From contig JAVGVS010000492.1 in assembly GCA_032718565.1 (NCBI GenBank), positions 124,001 through 188,000 on the forward strand: a stretch of DNA of 64,000 bases. Reading direction: 5' to 3'. The translations under genes and the position numbers were made by a program. Positions 21,936 to 34,738 of this stretch are shown one piece after another. How positions within the stretch are numbered: position 1 is the stretch's first letter; the number at the start of each line of letters is the position of its first letter. This DNA is from Distichodus sexfasciatus. Lineage: Eukaryota; Chordata; Actinopteri; Characiformes; Distichodontidae. Below the pieces are notes generated by a model. It worked only from the letters and a program-made list of their open reading frames with translations, had not been told where the DNA came from and did no database searches.

Positions 21936-24900
21936 ATGCGTCGTTTTTTCGCCCACATTCTCCTCTGCATTTTCGTGACAGGTGAGTACGAAATTTTTTT
22001 GGGGGAAAAAACGGATTAAAATGTGGTTTGTACAGTGTCGAGCTCGTTTATTTGGCGTCGTCACACGCCTTACACGCTCATTTTCCATCAGCGTAAATAT
22101 ATTTACCTCAGAAACGACACCAAAAAAAGTAATAAACGACAATGTCTGGTAATTTAGCCGCCAGTACGTTTATTTGGCCTTGTTACATGCCGTAGACACC
22201 CATTCTACCTCATATCTTTACCCCACAAACGACACAAATAAATAAAGGACAAAATGTCTGTTAATTAAGGTTGTTTTTTTTTTTTGCACCGTCTAGGTAA
22301 CGCGTTGTCAGAAGTGAGGAGAGACTGTGGCGGGAAACTCGGCGCGGATGGAGAGACCAGCGGTTCTCTTCTCTACTCCTTCCCCGCCGCCGTTACGTCG
22401 TTTAACGGCGTCATTCCCACCCGAACTGTCGACGTCGCACCGGAGAGACCACCGGGCGTCTGCACCTGGCTTATAGACGCAACCGGGAACCGGAGCGTGA
22501 TTATAGAGGTGCTGGAGATTGACCGCGACGCCCGGTTGACGGTGAAATTTGGTAATGACGCGGCCGTGAGGGAGTACCGAAAGGGCGCGGCGAGAGAAGC
22601 CGTGTTTTCAGGTGCTGGGAGAACCGTCGTGGAGTGGAGGTGGGGGAACGTCGAAGCCCCTGGGAAACTTCACCTGAGTAAGTTGGGGGTTGGAATCCCA
22701 CAAGAGATACTACGGTCCAGTGAGACTGTCTGTGAAATAATTAATTGTATGTTGCTCTGGATAAGAATGTATAAGATTGAAACCTTGTGTTGCTGACCTT
22801 AAGATGAGGTCTCAAAGCCCATTAGAGCCTTTAAAAATACCCCCGAACAAGACCCTTAACCCCACATGAGCCCAGGGAATATTTACAATACAGGGTTTCA
22901 GTCACTCCATTGCACCACGACAGTTTTAGGAATTGTTTTACGTAGATGTTCTTATCCAGAGTGAGTTCTATTTCTTAAATATCAGTGACTGATAACTTGG
23001 AGTTAAGAGTTTTTCTTAGGGGCTCATTAGTGCTAGTTTTGGATGTAGGATAGAGCCAGACTCCAGTCCATGACTTCTGCAACTTGTTTTTGGATTAGAG
23101 AATTTCCTTTACACCCATAATTCCCAGTGTTGGACATTCAAGAAATTCCTGTTTCCATTCATATCTTTCTGTGTGTCTATGTTTCAGGATGGAACATGTC
23201 AGAGGACAGTCACGATCTAACTCAAGTTCCCTTCACACACTCCAACAACGACCCTGTGTCTCCATCGCCAGAAGGCACAAACGTGGTCACCCGCACCCCA
23301 GACGTTCTTGGGTTTGGGATTCTGTCGAGTGTAAAACAGGGTGGAGGGTCGTATGGGCCAAACGATAAGAGCGGACCCCCCTTTCCACAGGAAGGCAGGC
23401 ACAATGGGGAGGAAACGGCTGCAGCCACGATCTCTAACCTTGGAAGTGCCGCCACACACTCCCACAATGACGCACACACTCGCTCGACTCTCACTTACAC
23501 ACACACCGATGTGAGCACGGTTATACAAACTGACCTAGAGTCGGCTCTCTCTGGCAGTGCAACGCAAATGTCACAGCCCGACGCACATACGCTGGACAGG
23601 GATTATCCCAGTGCCACCGCAGCAACAAGCGCAAAGCAGGCAGGCACACACTCAGTCCCGATCACAAAAAGTTCTCCACCCACTGGCACGCACCCAGCTA
23701 CAGAAATAAACTCAAGTCCGTTTAATGGCGTAACAAGCGCTCTTTTGATCTCAACGCTTCCACAGGCAGGCACTCGCACAGCCGGTCCACACCGCTCAGT
23801 TACCGATGCCGAGGTTTCGAGTCCCCACCCCAAAGTGCACGATTTTCGTTTTGTCACTAATATAAGTGACATCACAAGGTCTGCTGCTATTGAAGGTGTT
23901 GTATCCATGGTTACAGCCAATGGTGAAAGGAATCAGCCTGATGGAATTACTGTTTCAGTCACGCCTGGCAACAGAGCTGTATGGACAGGAACAGGCAGCA
24001 ATAATCGCTCTCATAGAACAACTCGTACTAACCAGGATGTTACCAGTCAAACACAGGTTTCTGATTTCTCCCACACTGTTGCCACTTCTCACAATCAGAC
24101 CAACTCATTTTCAGAAGAGAGTGCTGGTCACTCTGAAAGTACTGCAGATCCGATCTTGAGTACGGTACTGACAAATGGACAAGAAACAGCATCCGTGCGG
24201 TCATCAGAGCAACAAACACAGACAACATACAGCATACACACTCAGCAAACTGAAACTGTGTCATCTTTGGACTTGTCCACCTCACATGCCTTGCACGTTA
24301 TCTCAAGTGAACACACAACAAACACCCAAGAAGAAACCAGTTCAAAGTCGCAATTAAACACCATTAACCAGTCAAATTCCGCCAAGGCACCCACCACACA
24401 TCTCAGCCCTGACATTTCTACTTCTTTGTCTCTAAAGACGTATACTATGCGGACAGATTTGCCTGTAAGTTCCGCCACCTCAGTTGAGACAGAAACCGAG
24501 GATGGGCAGAGTTTAAGCTCCACTTCATTTCGCAGTACTGTCAGCCAGGATGGGGAGAGAGATGACGTGAGTTCGGCCACACTTCCATTTAGCTCTACCC
24601 TTCCTACTGTCTTCAGCACCTCCCAGATGTATTCTACTGTTATCCCTGATCTTCGCCTTCACACCACAGTCCCAACGGATGCTCCAAATGACACCTCTGA
24701 AGGAGAGTCCATCACAGCTACTTCGTATTCATACGACCCGAAAAAGGATACAATGTCTTTATCTGAAACTCAGTCATTTGCACAGGAACAACAAACAAAT
24801 CTGGCACTCACAACCAATCCTGAGATCTCTCCTGCGCATGCACACGGAACAGACAGCGCTATCCTCGGATTCACTCCCGTCACTCAGACCAGCCACAGCG

Positions 24901-27900
24901 GTAATGACAACATACTCCCAAACTCCGCTGACAGTCTTTTCACTTCGAGTCCCATGATACCTATTAGCAAATCTCCAGTTGTTAACTCAGAAACGGGACC
25001 GTCAGAGGTCAGTCATAATGTTATGGAACGCACCACTTGGGCAAATATGAACGATCCTGTGACCTCGATGACTTCTAGCCCTGTAGTGAAGCTCAGTTCT
25101 GCAGTTACCACAGCTGGAAGAGGGATTTGGACAAGCCAGACTTTGCAGTGGGGTACAAGCCAGACTTTGGGGATGCATCCCACACTCACGACTACACCAC
25201 AACCCAAAATAAGCCCAACCCTTAACCTGAACTTGCACCATCTTACCCCCGAGAGTCACACTCCAGTTCTCCCAAAGGAGCGACCACGCACACCAACCTC
25301 CACAGCATTTAGAAAGACACATTCAGCAACAACTTCAACGCCTGTAGTCGCTTGGACGTCTCAGCCCCGGCCCAGCATTACCAGACCAGACCATGATCGG
25401 TCGCACAAAGTAAGGGTCTTCGTTGTTGAGGACCAACCCGCAATCATCAAAGGTGGGCAGAATGCTGGGAGGTGAAATTTTTTGGGTACTTCATTGTAAC
25501 TGAACAGAGGATGCCAGTAATTTTGATTGCCAAATGAAATGTATTTTCTTAAACCTACTGAATGTGATTTGTTTAGCAGATATTTGATGTAAAAATCATC
25601 TTTTTTTGTAGAAGAAACATTCCAAGTGCTGCTACAGATCATACTGGACAACTCTCCCTCACATGTAGGACTGATAGAGGTAATGTGCATTTGCATGTTT
25701 GGATATTGAGCAGTCCATTTTAATGTGGTATTTTAATAAAGCAAATGCCTATTAAGATCAAGCATTGTTGATATTAGATAGTACTGGTATGAAGTATCTG
25801 ATATGAACAATGCTTTTACTTAAAAGTGTTTTAATTGGGTCTTGTAACTGTTTATAGACTTCAGAGACAAGGTACAGATTTGTGAGAGAACTAAAAAAAG
25901 TGGCGGCTTGCATAAGAACCCAGATTGCATCAATCATAAATAGAAAAAGTTTGAAACAAAAACTTAAGTGCCAAATTGGACAGAGAACCCAGGCATTAGT
26001 TAGGATGCTGATCAAATTGCAACAGCAGGTACTTCTTTTAAAGGCCTGTTTGAGCTTGCAAAGTCTCTTGGATCTCGTTGTGAGTCCTGTTGTGTCTTAA
26101 CAGTTACTCTGGCATGGCTTCAGCACAGACTGGCATGATGAATTAGAGCTGGGCAATTAATCGCAAATGAATCATTCAGAACCTCTACTCAACATTATCT
26201 GTCCGATGACAAATATTTCAATTATTTCTAAATTCTGTTTAAAAATAAATTCAGTTAATACTTTTCCCAGAGTTAGGGTTAAAAACATAGTAAAAGTGAG
26301 TGAGTGATTATTTGTCCTTGTGACACAGTGCACCACAATTAAATGTGACGGTTGCATTTGACTCATCCGTAAAGGAGCAGTGGGCAGTTGACACGGGCAG
26401 CACCAGGGGAGCAGTGTTTGGGGACGGTACCTTGCTCATGAGTACCTCAGTGGTACCTCTACTGGTCTAGGATTCAAACTGGTGACCTTCCGATCATGGG
26501 CCAAACGCCCAAAACGTTATGCTACCAACTGCAGCTCTATGTGTGTGTATCCCTCAGTAATTTTGCAAACCTTGTCAGTGAACAATGAGGACAAAAAACA
26601 AACCACAGAAACAGAAAAAATCATTTATTAATTGCAATCAAGATTAATATCAAAAACATTCTATTAATCGTGGTATAGATTTGAAGCTATATTGCCCAAC
26701 CTTATAATAATGTAACCATATAAAGCTGATGGGTTTTAAACATGCTGTTAATCCTCCCCGACTGCAGGTGGAGCCATTTCTACACAGAGTAGCAGGGTAC
26801 CTGAGCCAACACGTGACCTGGCAAAGGTGGGAGACTCTACAGCTACAAGGTTTAGCCCATAATGGGGTGTTGGTGGGTTTTAAGCAAGCAAGCTAAGCGT
26901 TTGACTGCAGAATAGGCAGTTGCCAGAGTGATTGTTCAGTGAACTGTGCTATTTTGTTTCATCGATCATTTTATTGATTGTCCAGCGGTCCGGTGGTCCA
27001 GGCGGTGGTCTCGTTCCACACGGCGGAGGCTCTGTCGTGGCTGGGGAGGGCGGAGTCTCTGCTGACTGAGGCCGGGCTGAACCCACTCCCCAGTGAGGGG
27101 CTGTTTTTAGGCAAGGCCAGAGTGAAGAATGTCACCGTCGGAGGTGGGTTGCCAGTAGCGACAGTTCTGACCGTATAATAACCTTACACAAAAATTTCTG
27201 TCACAAGCTCGGTGATAAGCTCACTGATCATTTGCAGAATCGTAAATCATATTTGTAGTATTGACACATAACGACTTGGACTCTATGCCACACATGACAA
27301 CAGATTCCTGCACTGTCTGCCATTGACATGTCATAAAAACCAGGTCATACTGCATGATCAGCTGAAATTTTTAGCAGTTTCGATACCATGACTTTCTTAA
27401 ATTTGCAGTATAAACCTTGAAACCGGAAACTGGGCCGTGTCTAGTCGCCAATGTAACAAGCAATATGTAAAACAACTGCGTTCAGATTTATTTTCAGACC
27501 TGATAATACATTTTCAGACTGTATAATAAATGACTATTTTTCAGACTTAATAATAAACAGATGCAATTCTCTTTTAGGCCTCCAATCTGACATCTGCTCG
27601 TGGCTGTTCCAGTGCCCGTCAGGGTTCCAGTGCGCCTTTTTGGCGGGGAATGCCAGCTGCAGGTCTGTTTGCCACTCAGAGTACTGCAAACACCATGGCA
27701 TCTGCATCCATCATCACGGCCAGCGACCCCTGTGCCAGTGAGTGCCAGTGAACGGTGCTGAAAATTCTGTGCCGGTTTTTGTTTGTTGCTGTATTGTTGT
27801 GCTGGGTAGGCAACTTCAAATCACTGTCGGCAGCCTGGTTAGAACTCTGGTGTGAGACAAAAAAGGGTTCAGACTGCAGTGTCTCTTCAAAACAAAGTCT

Positions 27901-30900
27901 TTTATTTTTGCAACATCCTGCTGTACTTACATTTGGTCTTTCCTGCCACAGGTGTCCGGTGGGTGAGGACTTCTGGTTTATGGGACCGCAGTGCAACCTT
28001 CGCATGACCCGACAGCGTTTGATTGGCCTTTGCTTTGGGATTCTGGCCGGAGTGGCTGGTCTGATGGTGCTGTTGTCATATTTGGCAGTGCGTCGCTTTA
28101 AGAGCATGCTGGCTCAGGCCAAAGTGGAGCAAACGCGTAGCAGGTGGAGCTCAACGCACAAACACACGCTTATGCAAAAACATCTTAAAGCATCCATTCA
28201 TGCAGCCACATCTCATGCTCAAATCATGCAAAAATATATTTTATATATTGTATGCAAGGGACATGAAGATACTCGTATCTTTTTGACTGAATTAATTCCA
28301 GCACCCCCGCTTGTGCCTATGAGGCGTCATCCTGATATTGTTATTGGAAAGGGTTTGCCGAAAAAGATTAAGTTAAAACAAACGTTGGGCTTGGAGGACG
28401 TGAGGGGAGGAACTAATCACAACACAGTCATAACACACACAAGGCCAAGGTTTTAACGTGAACCATTTTTAGAAAGCTTAAACAACAAAAGGAGAGATGA
28501 TTGCGTTTGGCCTCCGGTCAACGCAACATGTTTTTACTAAATAACGTGACAAGAAAATACACATTAAATATTGTTTGTGTTTGAAGCAGAATTTTGAGTT
28601 TAGTTTTCGGGTGCACTAAGATAACTGGAGCACTGATTGGGAGTCTGTGTGTGTTTGTGCACAAAGTTACCGCAGGTTTAACCACTTTGACGAGCTGTCT
28701 GCCCGCTTTTGGGGCCGGTCCTGGCCCGGCTCGGAGGATTCGCTGGACAACCCGGGTTTCACACGATCGGACGAGCTTCTGCACCTGCGGGCGCTGGACC
28801 GGACCTGCTGTTACCATGACGACACGCTTTCCATCGCCTCCACCTACCAGGGCAGTGCTACGCACCTCAGCACGGTGTATCCTCATGGGTGTGTTGTTAC
28901 TAAGGGTGTGAATTACACCTTTCATCACGATACGATGTTGGAAAGCCACTAGAATATAATTTGACTTTTTTTTTCTTGGGCAAACCAAACATTTAAATGA
29001 AAAACAGTGGGTTTCATTGTCTCAACTCCCATTTATCAGCATCGGTGTCATTCATCGGCATCAGTATCGGCATCGACAGATATAAGCATGAAAATATTGG
29101 ATATCGCCATCAGCCAGTAATTGCATGCCTGTACATGCATTGTGACGGACATGCGCGTATAAGATTATATTATTTAAGTGTCTTGAATATGTGACTGAGG
29201 TAGACCGATGTATCATTCCACTATGTGTCAAGTGTATTTGCATTAATTTGCGTATGTATCCATTTTAGTTCTCAGTATCACTGGGACCTGAGCAACTACA
29301 GCTTGGCCGATTGCGTGGTGGATTCTGGAAAGGCCAGCGACTTGTCCGTGTGCAGCTGGCCAATTGAACCCATTCAGTGGACACCTTTCCCCTTACTGCA
29401 GCAACTCTCCAGGAATGCTAACTCTGTAAGCACCATCCAACCAAACCACACAAGCGCATAAACGACACAAATATACTCTCTTTTTAGAAAGAGTGATAAT
29501 TTTTCATTGTGAAAACAGTATAGCACGCCACAACAAAATGCCAACTCTCCATCTGACCCACTCCAGTAAGAGCAGTGTGTGACTCTAGTCTGGGATTTGA
29601 ACTAGACGTGGGCCACTTTCCTAGATTCTACTTTTATCACACTTTGAAAAAGTTACAGTTTCCACCAACCACCAACATTTGCCCAAAATGTTAGCATTAT
29701 TCCAGGTTTAACAACTTTAGGGTTTTTTTTTTGATAATTTTGATATTTTTGTTTTCTGCAAAACCCATCAGAATCAAATGTGGTCAGTAATTTGCAAAAG
29801 ATTATAATATTATAGATTGTACACGGCCACATGGTGATAAATTGTAAAACCAGAAATACTGGAACTTTTGATATATCTAAAAATAAAACGATACATAGGT
29901 CTTAAATTTAATTTACCCAAGTCTTAAAATTCTTGCTTCCATTCATTCCCAAGAAGCGTTGTCCGCAGAAAATAAAATTTTAAACCACTGTAGAACTAAT
30001 CCTTGAATTCGCGAGCTATCGGCCAATCAGAAAATAGAATTTCTCTAAAAGATTGATTTTCACCTATAGTTCAGGTGAGTTCCAAACGCCTTCCACATCC
30101 TTGTATAGTGCACTACATAGGACACACAACTGATGACATTACACCCTATGTAGTGCACTGATGTAGGACGGAGCGACTGAATTGGGCGTTAACCTCGGAT
30201 GAGGTCTGAAATAGGTTTCACTGTGAGCGCGCGTTTGCTCGCGCACCCAATCTCCCGCCAAACTAACTGGAAAATTTGAGAGCACTGTTGACAAGAGTAT
30301 AGTTTTTAAAGATGGGTGAGTGTTTAACGACACTTGGCTCGATAATGCAAATTTTTGCAGCTGGTTACAAGCTGTTCCCAGTAGTAGGCATGAGGCTCGC
30401 TGCAAAGTTTAAGCCCCGTTCCATATCAATGTCCCATAGAATAACAACCATGTAGGCTAATTTATATTTTTCCTCATGCCCTCGACAGCAGTGTCTGTAA
30501 GTCTATGAGCTGTCTCTCACTTTAGTTGACAAATTTCCTTGCTGTAGACGTAATATTAGTGAACAATGTTTCTTCATTCACTCGTAAATAAGTGTTAGTG
30601 ATTAGAGTGTTATGCTAATCTTGGTGTGGTTAATGCAGTGCGTTGTTCAGCTAACAATGCGGTTTTCAGTTAGCCTGCTAAGCGGTTTGGTAGAACTAAT
30701 CTAACGTCCCTGTATTAGGCTGGTTTAACCTAGCGATCTCCATAACTTATGAGTCAGGCTGTAAGTTTATTTTGTACAGTACGTTTTGTGTAAGTTTTAC
30801 TCGCTTTTCACCTGTCAACTTTGAAGCCAGAAAGTAATGGAGCAATGCGCTGGCGTCCCTGGCTCTTAAACGAGTTTGGCTAGCTGTTTATTCTGTGTTA

Positions 30901-31510
30901 ACGCAGTGACCGGCTCACACACAGATAGAGCAGTATATCGTATGATCTGTGCGATAGCATTGTGTCCTACGGAAATGAAAGCCTAATGATTTTTCAGTCG
31001 GCATATAGCCTACGCATGGGGTGAAAACGAGTAGCCTAGTGCATGCCAGATTCACACTCATATTCAGCATGCCAACTGTATATTCATATTCAACATTCAG
31101 CTTTCAACATCTTGATTCCAATAGGATAATTAATAGGCTAGATAATGTAGAGTGAGTGAGTTTCAAATATTTTGATTCTGTTTTAATACTGAATTAATAA
31201 AAATAGAAAGTTTTGAGAATTTCTGGTATCATTTGAATGTTTTTAGTAATGCATCGTGTTGATCTTAAATTTTACTCATAATGGTCTTAAAAGGTCTTAA
31301 AAAGGTCTTAAATTTAACTTACTGAAACCTGCAAGAACCCTGCTGACTTAACTTCTGCTTTATGTTCACACAAAGGTCTGTTCCTCTAACTGTAAAACAA
31401 AAACTGATATATAGTTTTGCTTTTTCTCGTTTTAGGTCAGAGCGTCGCGAGCTCGTTCTTACTGTGAGGGGATGGAGCTGGTGGACTTGGAGAGGAGCTG
31501 GACTGCATGA
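21936..31510 (+). CDS. Mucin-like type I membrane protein with CUB-like, SEA-like and EGF domains
   Basis: Complete 11-exon model: 21936-21981, 22297-22677, 23188-25452, 25612-25679, 26768-26826, 26986-27143, 27578-27737, 27952-28143, 28667-28888, 29269-29425, 31436-31510. Every junction is GT-AG and in phase; 1260 residues. Order: signal peptide (MRRFFAHILLCIFVTG); a CUB-like region with two Cys (about 20-142); a Ser/Thr/Pro-rich mucin stretch of about 755 residues in one exon; a SEA-like domain (about 885-993, strand SGPVVQAVVSF, no clear GSVVV cleavage motif); a Cys-rich EGF region (about 994-1060); one membrane span (about 1069-1091, LIGLCFGILAGVAGLMVLLS); and a cytoplasmic tail of about 170 residues with YHWDLSNYSLADC, PIQWTPFPLLQQL and the final ELVDLERSWTA. 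The tail reads like a conserved signalling or adaptor segment. It resembles membrane mucins and the IMPG/HEG-type architecture, but I do not recognise the gene. An unspliced end at 29461 is a possible shorter form. Confidence 0.8.
26148..26702. mobile_element. MITE carrying an inserted SINE, in intron 4 of the mucin-like gene
   Basis: The ends read AGAGCTGGGCAAT on the left and ATTGCCCAACC on the right, short terminal inverted repeats. Inside, about 26320-26540 is a tRNA-type SINE on the minus strand (GATTCAAACTGGTGACC as reverse B-box region, GGGGAGCAGTGTTTGGGGAC body). This suggests that a SINE landed in an older element. Confidence 0.5.
30068..30182. mobile_element. Palindromic MITE in the last intron of the mucin-like gene
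   Basis: Arms TAGTGCACTACATAGG and CCTATGTAGTGCACT face each other with about 20 bases between (30104-30160). Outer bases CCAAACG and CGGAGCGACTGAATTGG are less regular, so boundaries are approximate. No coding content. Confidence 0.5.
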
Positions 31511-31894
31511 GGCGAAGCTGATAATACTCAGAAATGTAAAACATTGAGAGACTAAACACAGAGCAAACGCAAAAAGTATTTAAGAATTTTCCAGAATCCA
31601 AAGACTGGTTGGTTTCTGTTGGGGGAACCTTTTAACTTTGTCCTTATTGATCTGTTGTCATGAAAAAGATGGTGGATGGATAAAACTCAGAAATGTGTTT
31701 TTATTTTCTGTGCAAAACTCTGTGCAGTGCTATGAGAAGAGAAAACACATCTGGAGACCACCAGCCAGGCCAGACCACCCAAAATGACAGTTACAAGAGA
31801 TTTAATTGCTGGTCCTCATAGCTGAATTTTGAATTCAGTCTTCAGACGCACCAAGGTAACAGGTGCACTTAGTAAATGGGATTGTGTGTGTTTT

Positions 31895-32716
31895 TAGGGG
31901 TGAAACGATACATCGATTCAATGGTCAATTAGCCCATAACATCAAGCCAAAATGAAAACATGGATTAGACATTGTACATATTGTAACATCCCACAATTTT
32001 ATTAAAAGAGAAGATTTTCATTTAAACATCTCAGACATGAAATTGTCAAATGATATTTTAGCTGCTTTTTGTGATGTACAGTGAATGGAAGGATGGTTTG
32101 TAGGGCAGTGCGATATGACAAAATATATCGGATGACGGGATTAAACCATCTATCATACTGTATATTAAACTCTATCGTTTATTTCATGGTATTGCAAAAT
32201 ACGCTGTTTACGGCAATATTTGTTCATGGTTTGGATGATCACTGTAAAAAGCACTGCTGTTTACAAACTTTTCACGGTGTAAAAAGCGCCGGTTGGTCAC
32301 AAGAAGAACGCAGCACAAAGCCACGTTTTCAACTGCCAGGATAGTAGACTACCGCAAAAAACACGTTTTTAATGAATAAAATGACATAAAAAGAGCTTTA
32401 ATGTAACAAGAATAAAAATATAGGCAAATTGTGCCACGTTTGGCATCCCATATGTGCGTGCGTGGAGTATTTCGAACCGCGCACACGTAAACCAGATTTT
32501 GCTTGCAAAAAATTCTGAATTTACGGAAAATGTTCTATATTGTGAAATATATCGTTATCGTGATATGAAATGACGTCTATCAGGATATGAGATTTTGGTC
32601 ATATTGCCCAGCCCTACTGGTGTTTAATCATCATGATAATGTCTCATATCGATCATTGTCCATTGAATCGATAAAACATCGTATTATGAGGATGAAACTT
32701 GCGATTTACACCCCTA
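31895..32716. mobile_element. MITE with a second MITE nested inside
   Basis: The outer element starts TAGGGGTGAAACGATACATC and ends in TTACACCCCTA; GATTCAATGGTCAAT on the left pairs with ATTGTCCATTGAATC on the right. The inner element, 32101-32616, starts TAGGGCAGTGCGATATGAC and ends GGTCATATTGCCCAGCCCTA. Related ends of the inner type occur at about 36588, 44528 and 63923. Neither retains a transposase. Confidence 0.65.
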
Positions 32717-32719
32717 CTG

Positions 32720-34738
32720 TTTTCACAAGGGAAGGACGCTGACGTGGACAGACTAAAACTCGTCAGGACTCCTCGTGTCTCCTAGAATTGGACCCAGATA
32801 AGTGCCTGTGAACTAAATAGCTAAGACCTTATATTACTGTTGCCAGCAAAATATAATATTGTTTGTTGTGGTAAAATACTGTATTTGGTACTGTGTTTTT
32901 GTGAAGACGACGCAGCTCTTTTTGCTCAAACTAAAGCCATAATGAACTGAAGCGGATTCTTCACAACAAGCCTAGGGACATTGAAGTTTGCTGGAGTTCT
33001 TGTACAGTACAGTAGGGATGTTTTGAGGTAAGGAAGCCCTAAAATCCATATGGGACAATTTAAGAACAAAGACAGCCCCTTTCAGAAGCGTTTAGAATTA
33101 AAAGGTTTGCGTCTTTATTATATTCACTTTGAATAGACTACGAATGTATACAAAAATGAAATTTTTTCATCTTAAAACCTCACAAAATCAACAGCTTGAT
33201 CTAGGGTACTTGAATCCTGGTTGGTTTTAGTCTTAAAATGGGTCAGAAGTACAAATGTCCTTTATTTATGAGCAGAAAAGATATTTCAGCTCTACTGAAA
33301 ATGTGTTCTAATATTAGGGATGAGAATCTCATCATCGTCACTGTGTCTACTGGATTACCAAGTTTAAAAAAACTTATGTTAAAAAGAAACTCAAAAAGCA
33401 TAAAAATAAGCCTCAAATATAGTCAAACTGTTAAATTTCTCAGTAAAATTTAGAGATTGTACCTCTCTAGAACTCTAGAACTGAAATCATTAGAATTAAA
33501 GAGAAACTCCAGAAGGAAAATACATTTTTGGATTAACCTTTTAATAACTACAATTACCATTTCAGACTGCTGTTAAGTCTTTCTCTCTACTGTATAATAA
33601 AAGTGACCTTTTAAATAAAAATGATGTAAATGACGCCTGATAAAAGAGCAGGACTCCTTTATTATATTTATTAAAACCATCATTATATTAACTATAACAA
33701 CAAGCTAATATGTTTTATCAGCCATAACAACATGGGACCATAACAGTAGAAATACAGCAGAATGACTAGTATTTTCACTGTAATGTACCAATCAATTGAA
33801 TATAAGTTTGAAAAAAAAAAAACAACCTCAAAAAACATCTTAGAATGTGCCTTTTTGAAAGTAAACATGTTCCGTACGTGTCTGTTGAAATATTAATACA
33901 AATGTTAGCTACACTTAAAATACTTTTGCTGATTTATCATAGTGGACGACTGTCATTGTAGTCAAGGTTACAAAGAAGTCGCACTGACTTGACTGCATCC
34001 AATTTTGTGCTCAGCTAACCCTCAAATCTGAGAATTCGGGCAATCTACAGAGTTTTCCAACACAACTTTTAGCAGCAATCTTGTTTTTGTAATCTTTAAT
34101 TTGGTAGCCCTTATTTTTTGTTTTATTGTCATATTCCAGGGACGTTTGAGGGAAAATTGAGATTATATGGGGTTAAGGATGTTTGCGGGGCATCGCTGAC
34201 CCGTTATTTTCGCTTTTGCTGCTCTTCTGTGACCGTTACTATGAATTACATGTTTGAGCCCACACCTGGAAGTCCTCAAGAGTTTCCTAGTTCTTGTTTC
34301 CACACAAGCATGACCTCAACAGGCCCAGATTGCAGCTCACGTGAACATCTTTGGGTGAAAAACGGTCATAAAATCAAGAACTTAATAATGTTCCAGTCTC
34401 TGTTGCGTTGATGCAGTTACACTTGCTTTAAAAACATCATTTAGGTCTGAACCTTTTAAAGAGACCACCAGCCAACTTGTTTTCTGTAATGAAGCAATTA
34501 TACATCAATTTCTTGTTACGTTTTGAGAATGGCTTATGTTCGGGTGCCTGAGCGGCACCTGAGTGCGGACCTGAGTGACCACAAAAAGGTGATGAAAAGG
34601 GTGACAGGGTTCATCATTTTGGGTCAGGAGAAAGATTGTGTGCGCATCTACAAAAGGTGGGCCCTGCACAAAAAGTTTGCGAACCCTAACATTCAGAATC
34701 CTTTAACGTTCGTCAATATCAGTCTGTTTTCCGCAGCT
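32720..34738. other. Convergent spacer between the mucin-like gene and cacng3
   Basis: This holds the probable 3' UTRs of two genes that point toward each other (+ gene ends 31510, - gene ends 34739). The text is AT-rich. Open frames at 33238-33453, 34118-34411 and 34523-34804 lack splice sites, known motifs or codon bias and are not called. Confidence 0.4.
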
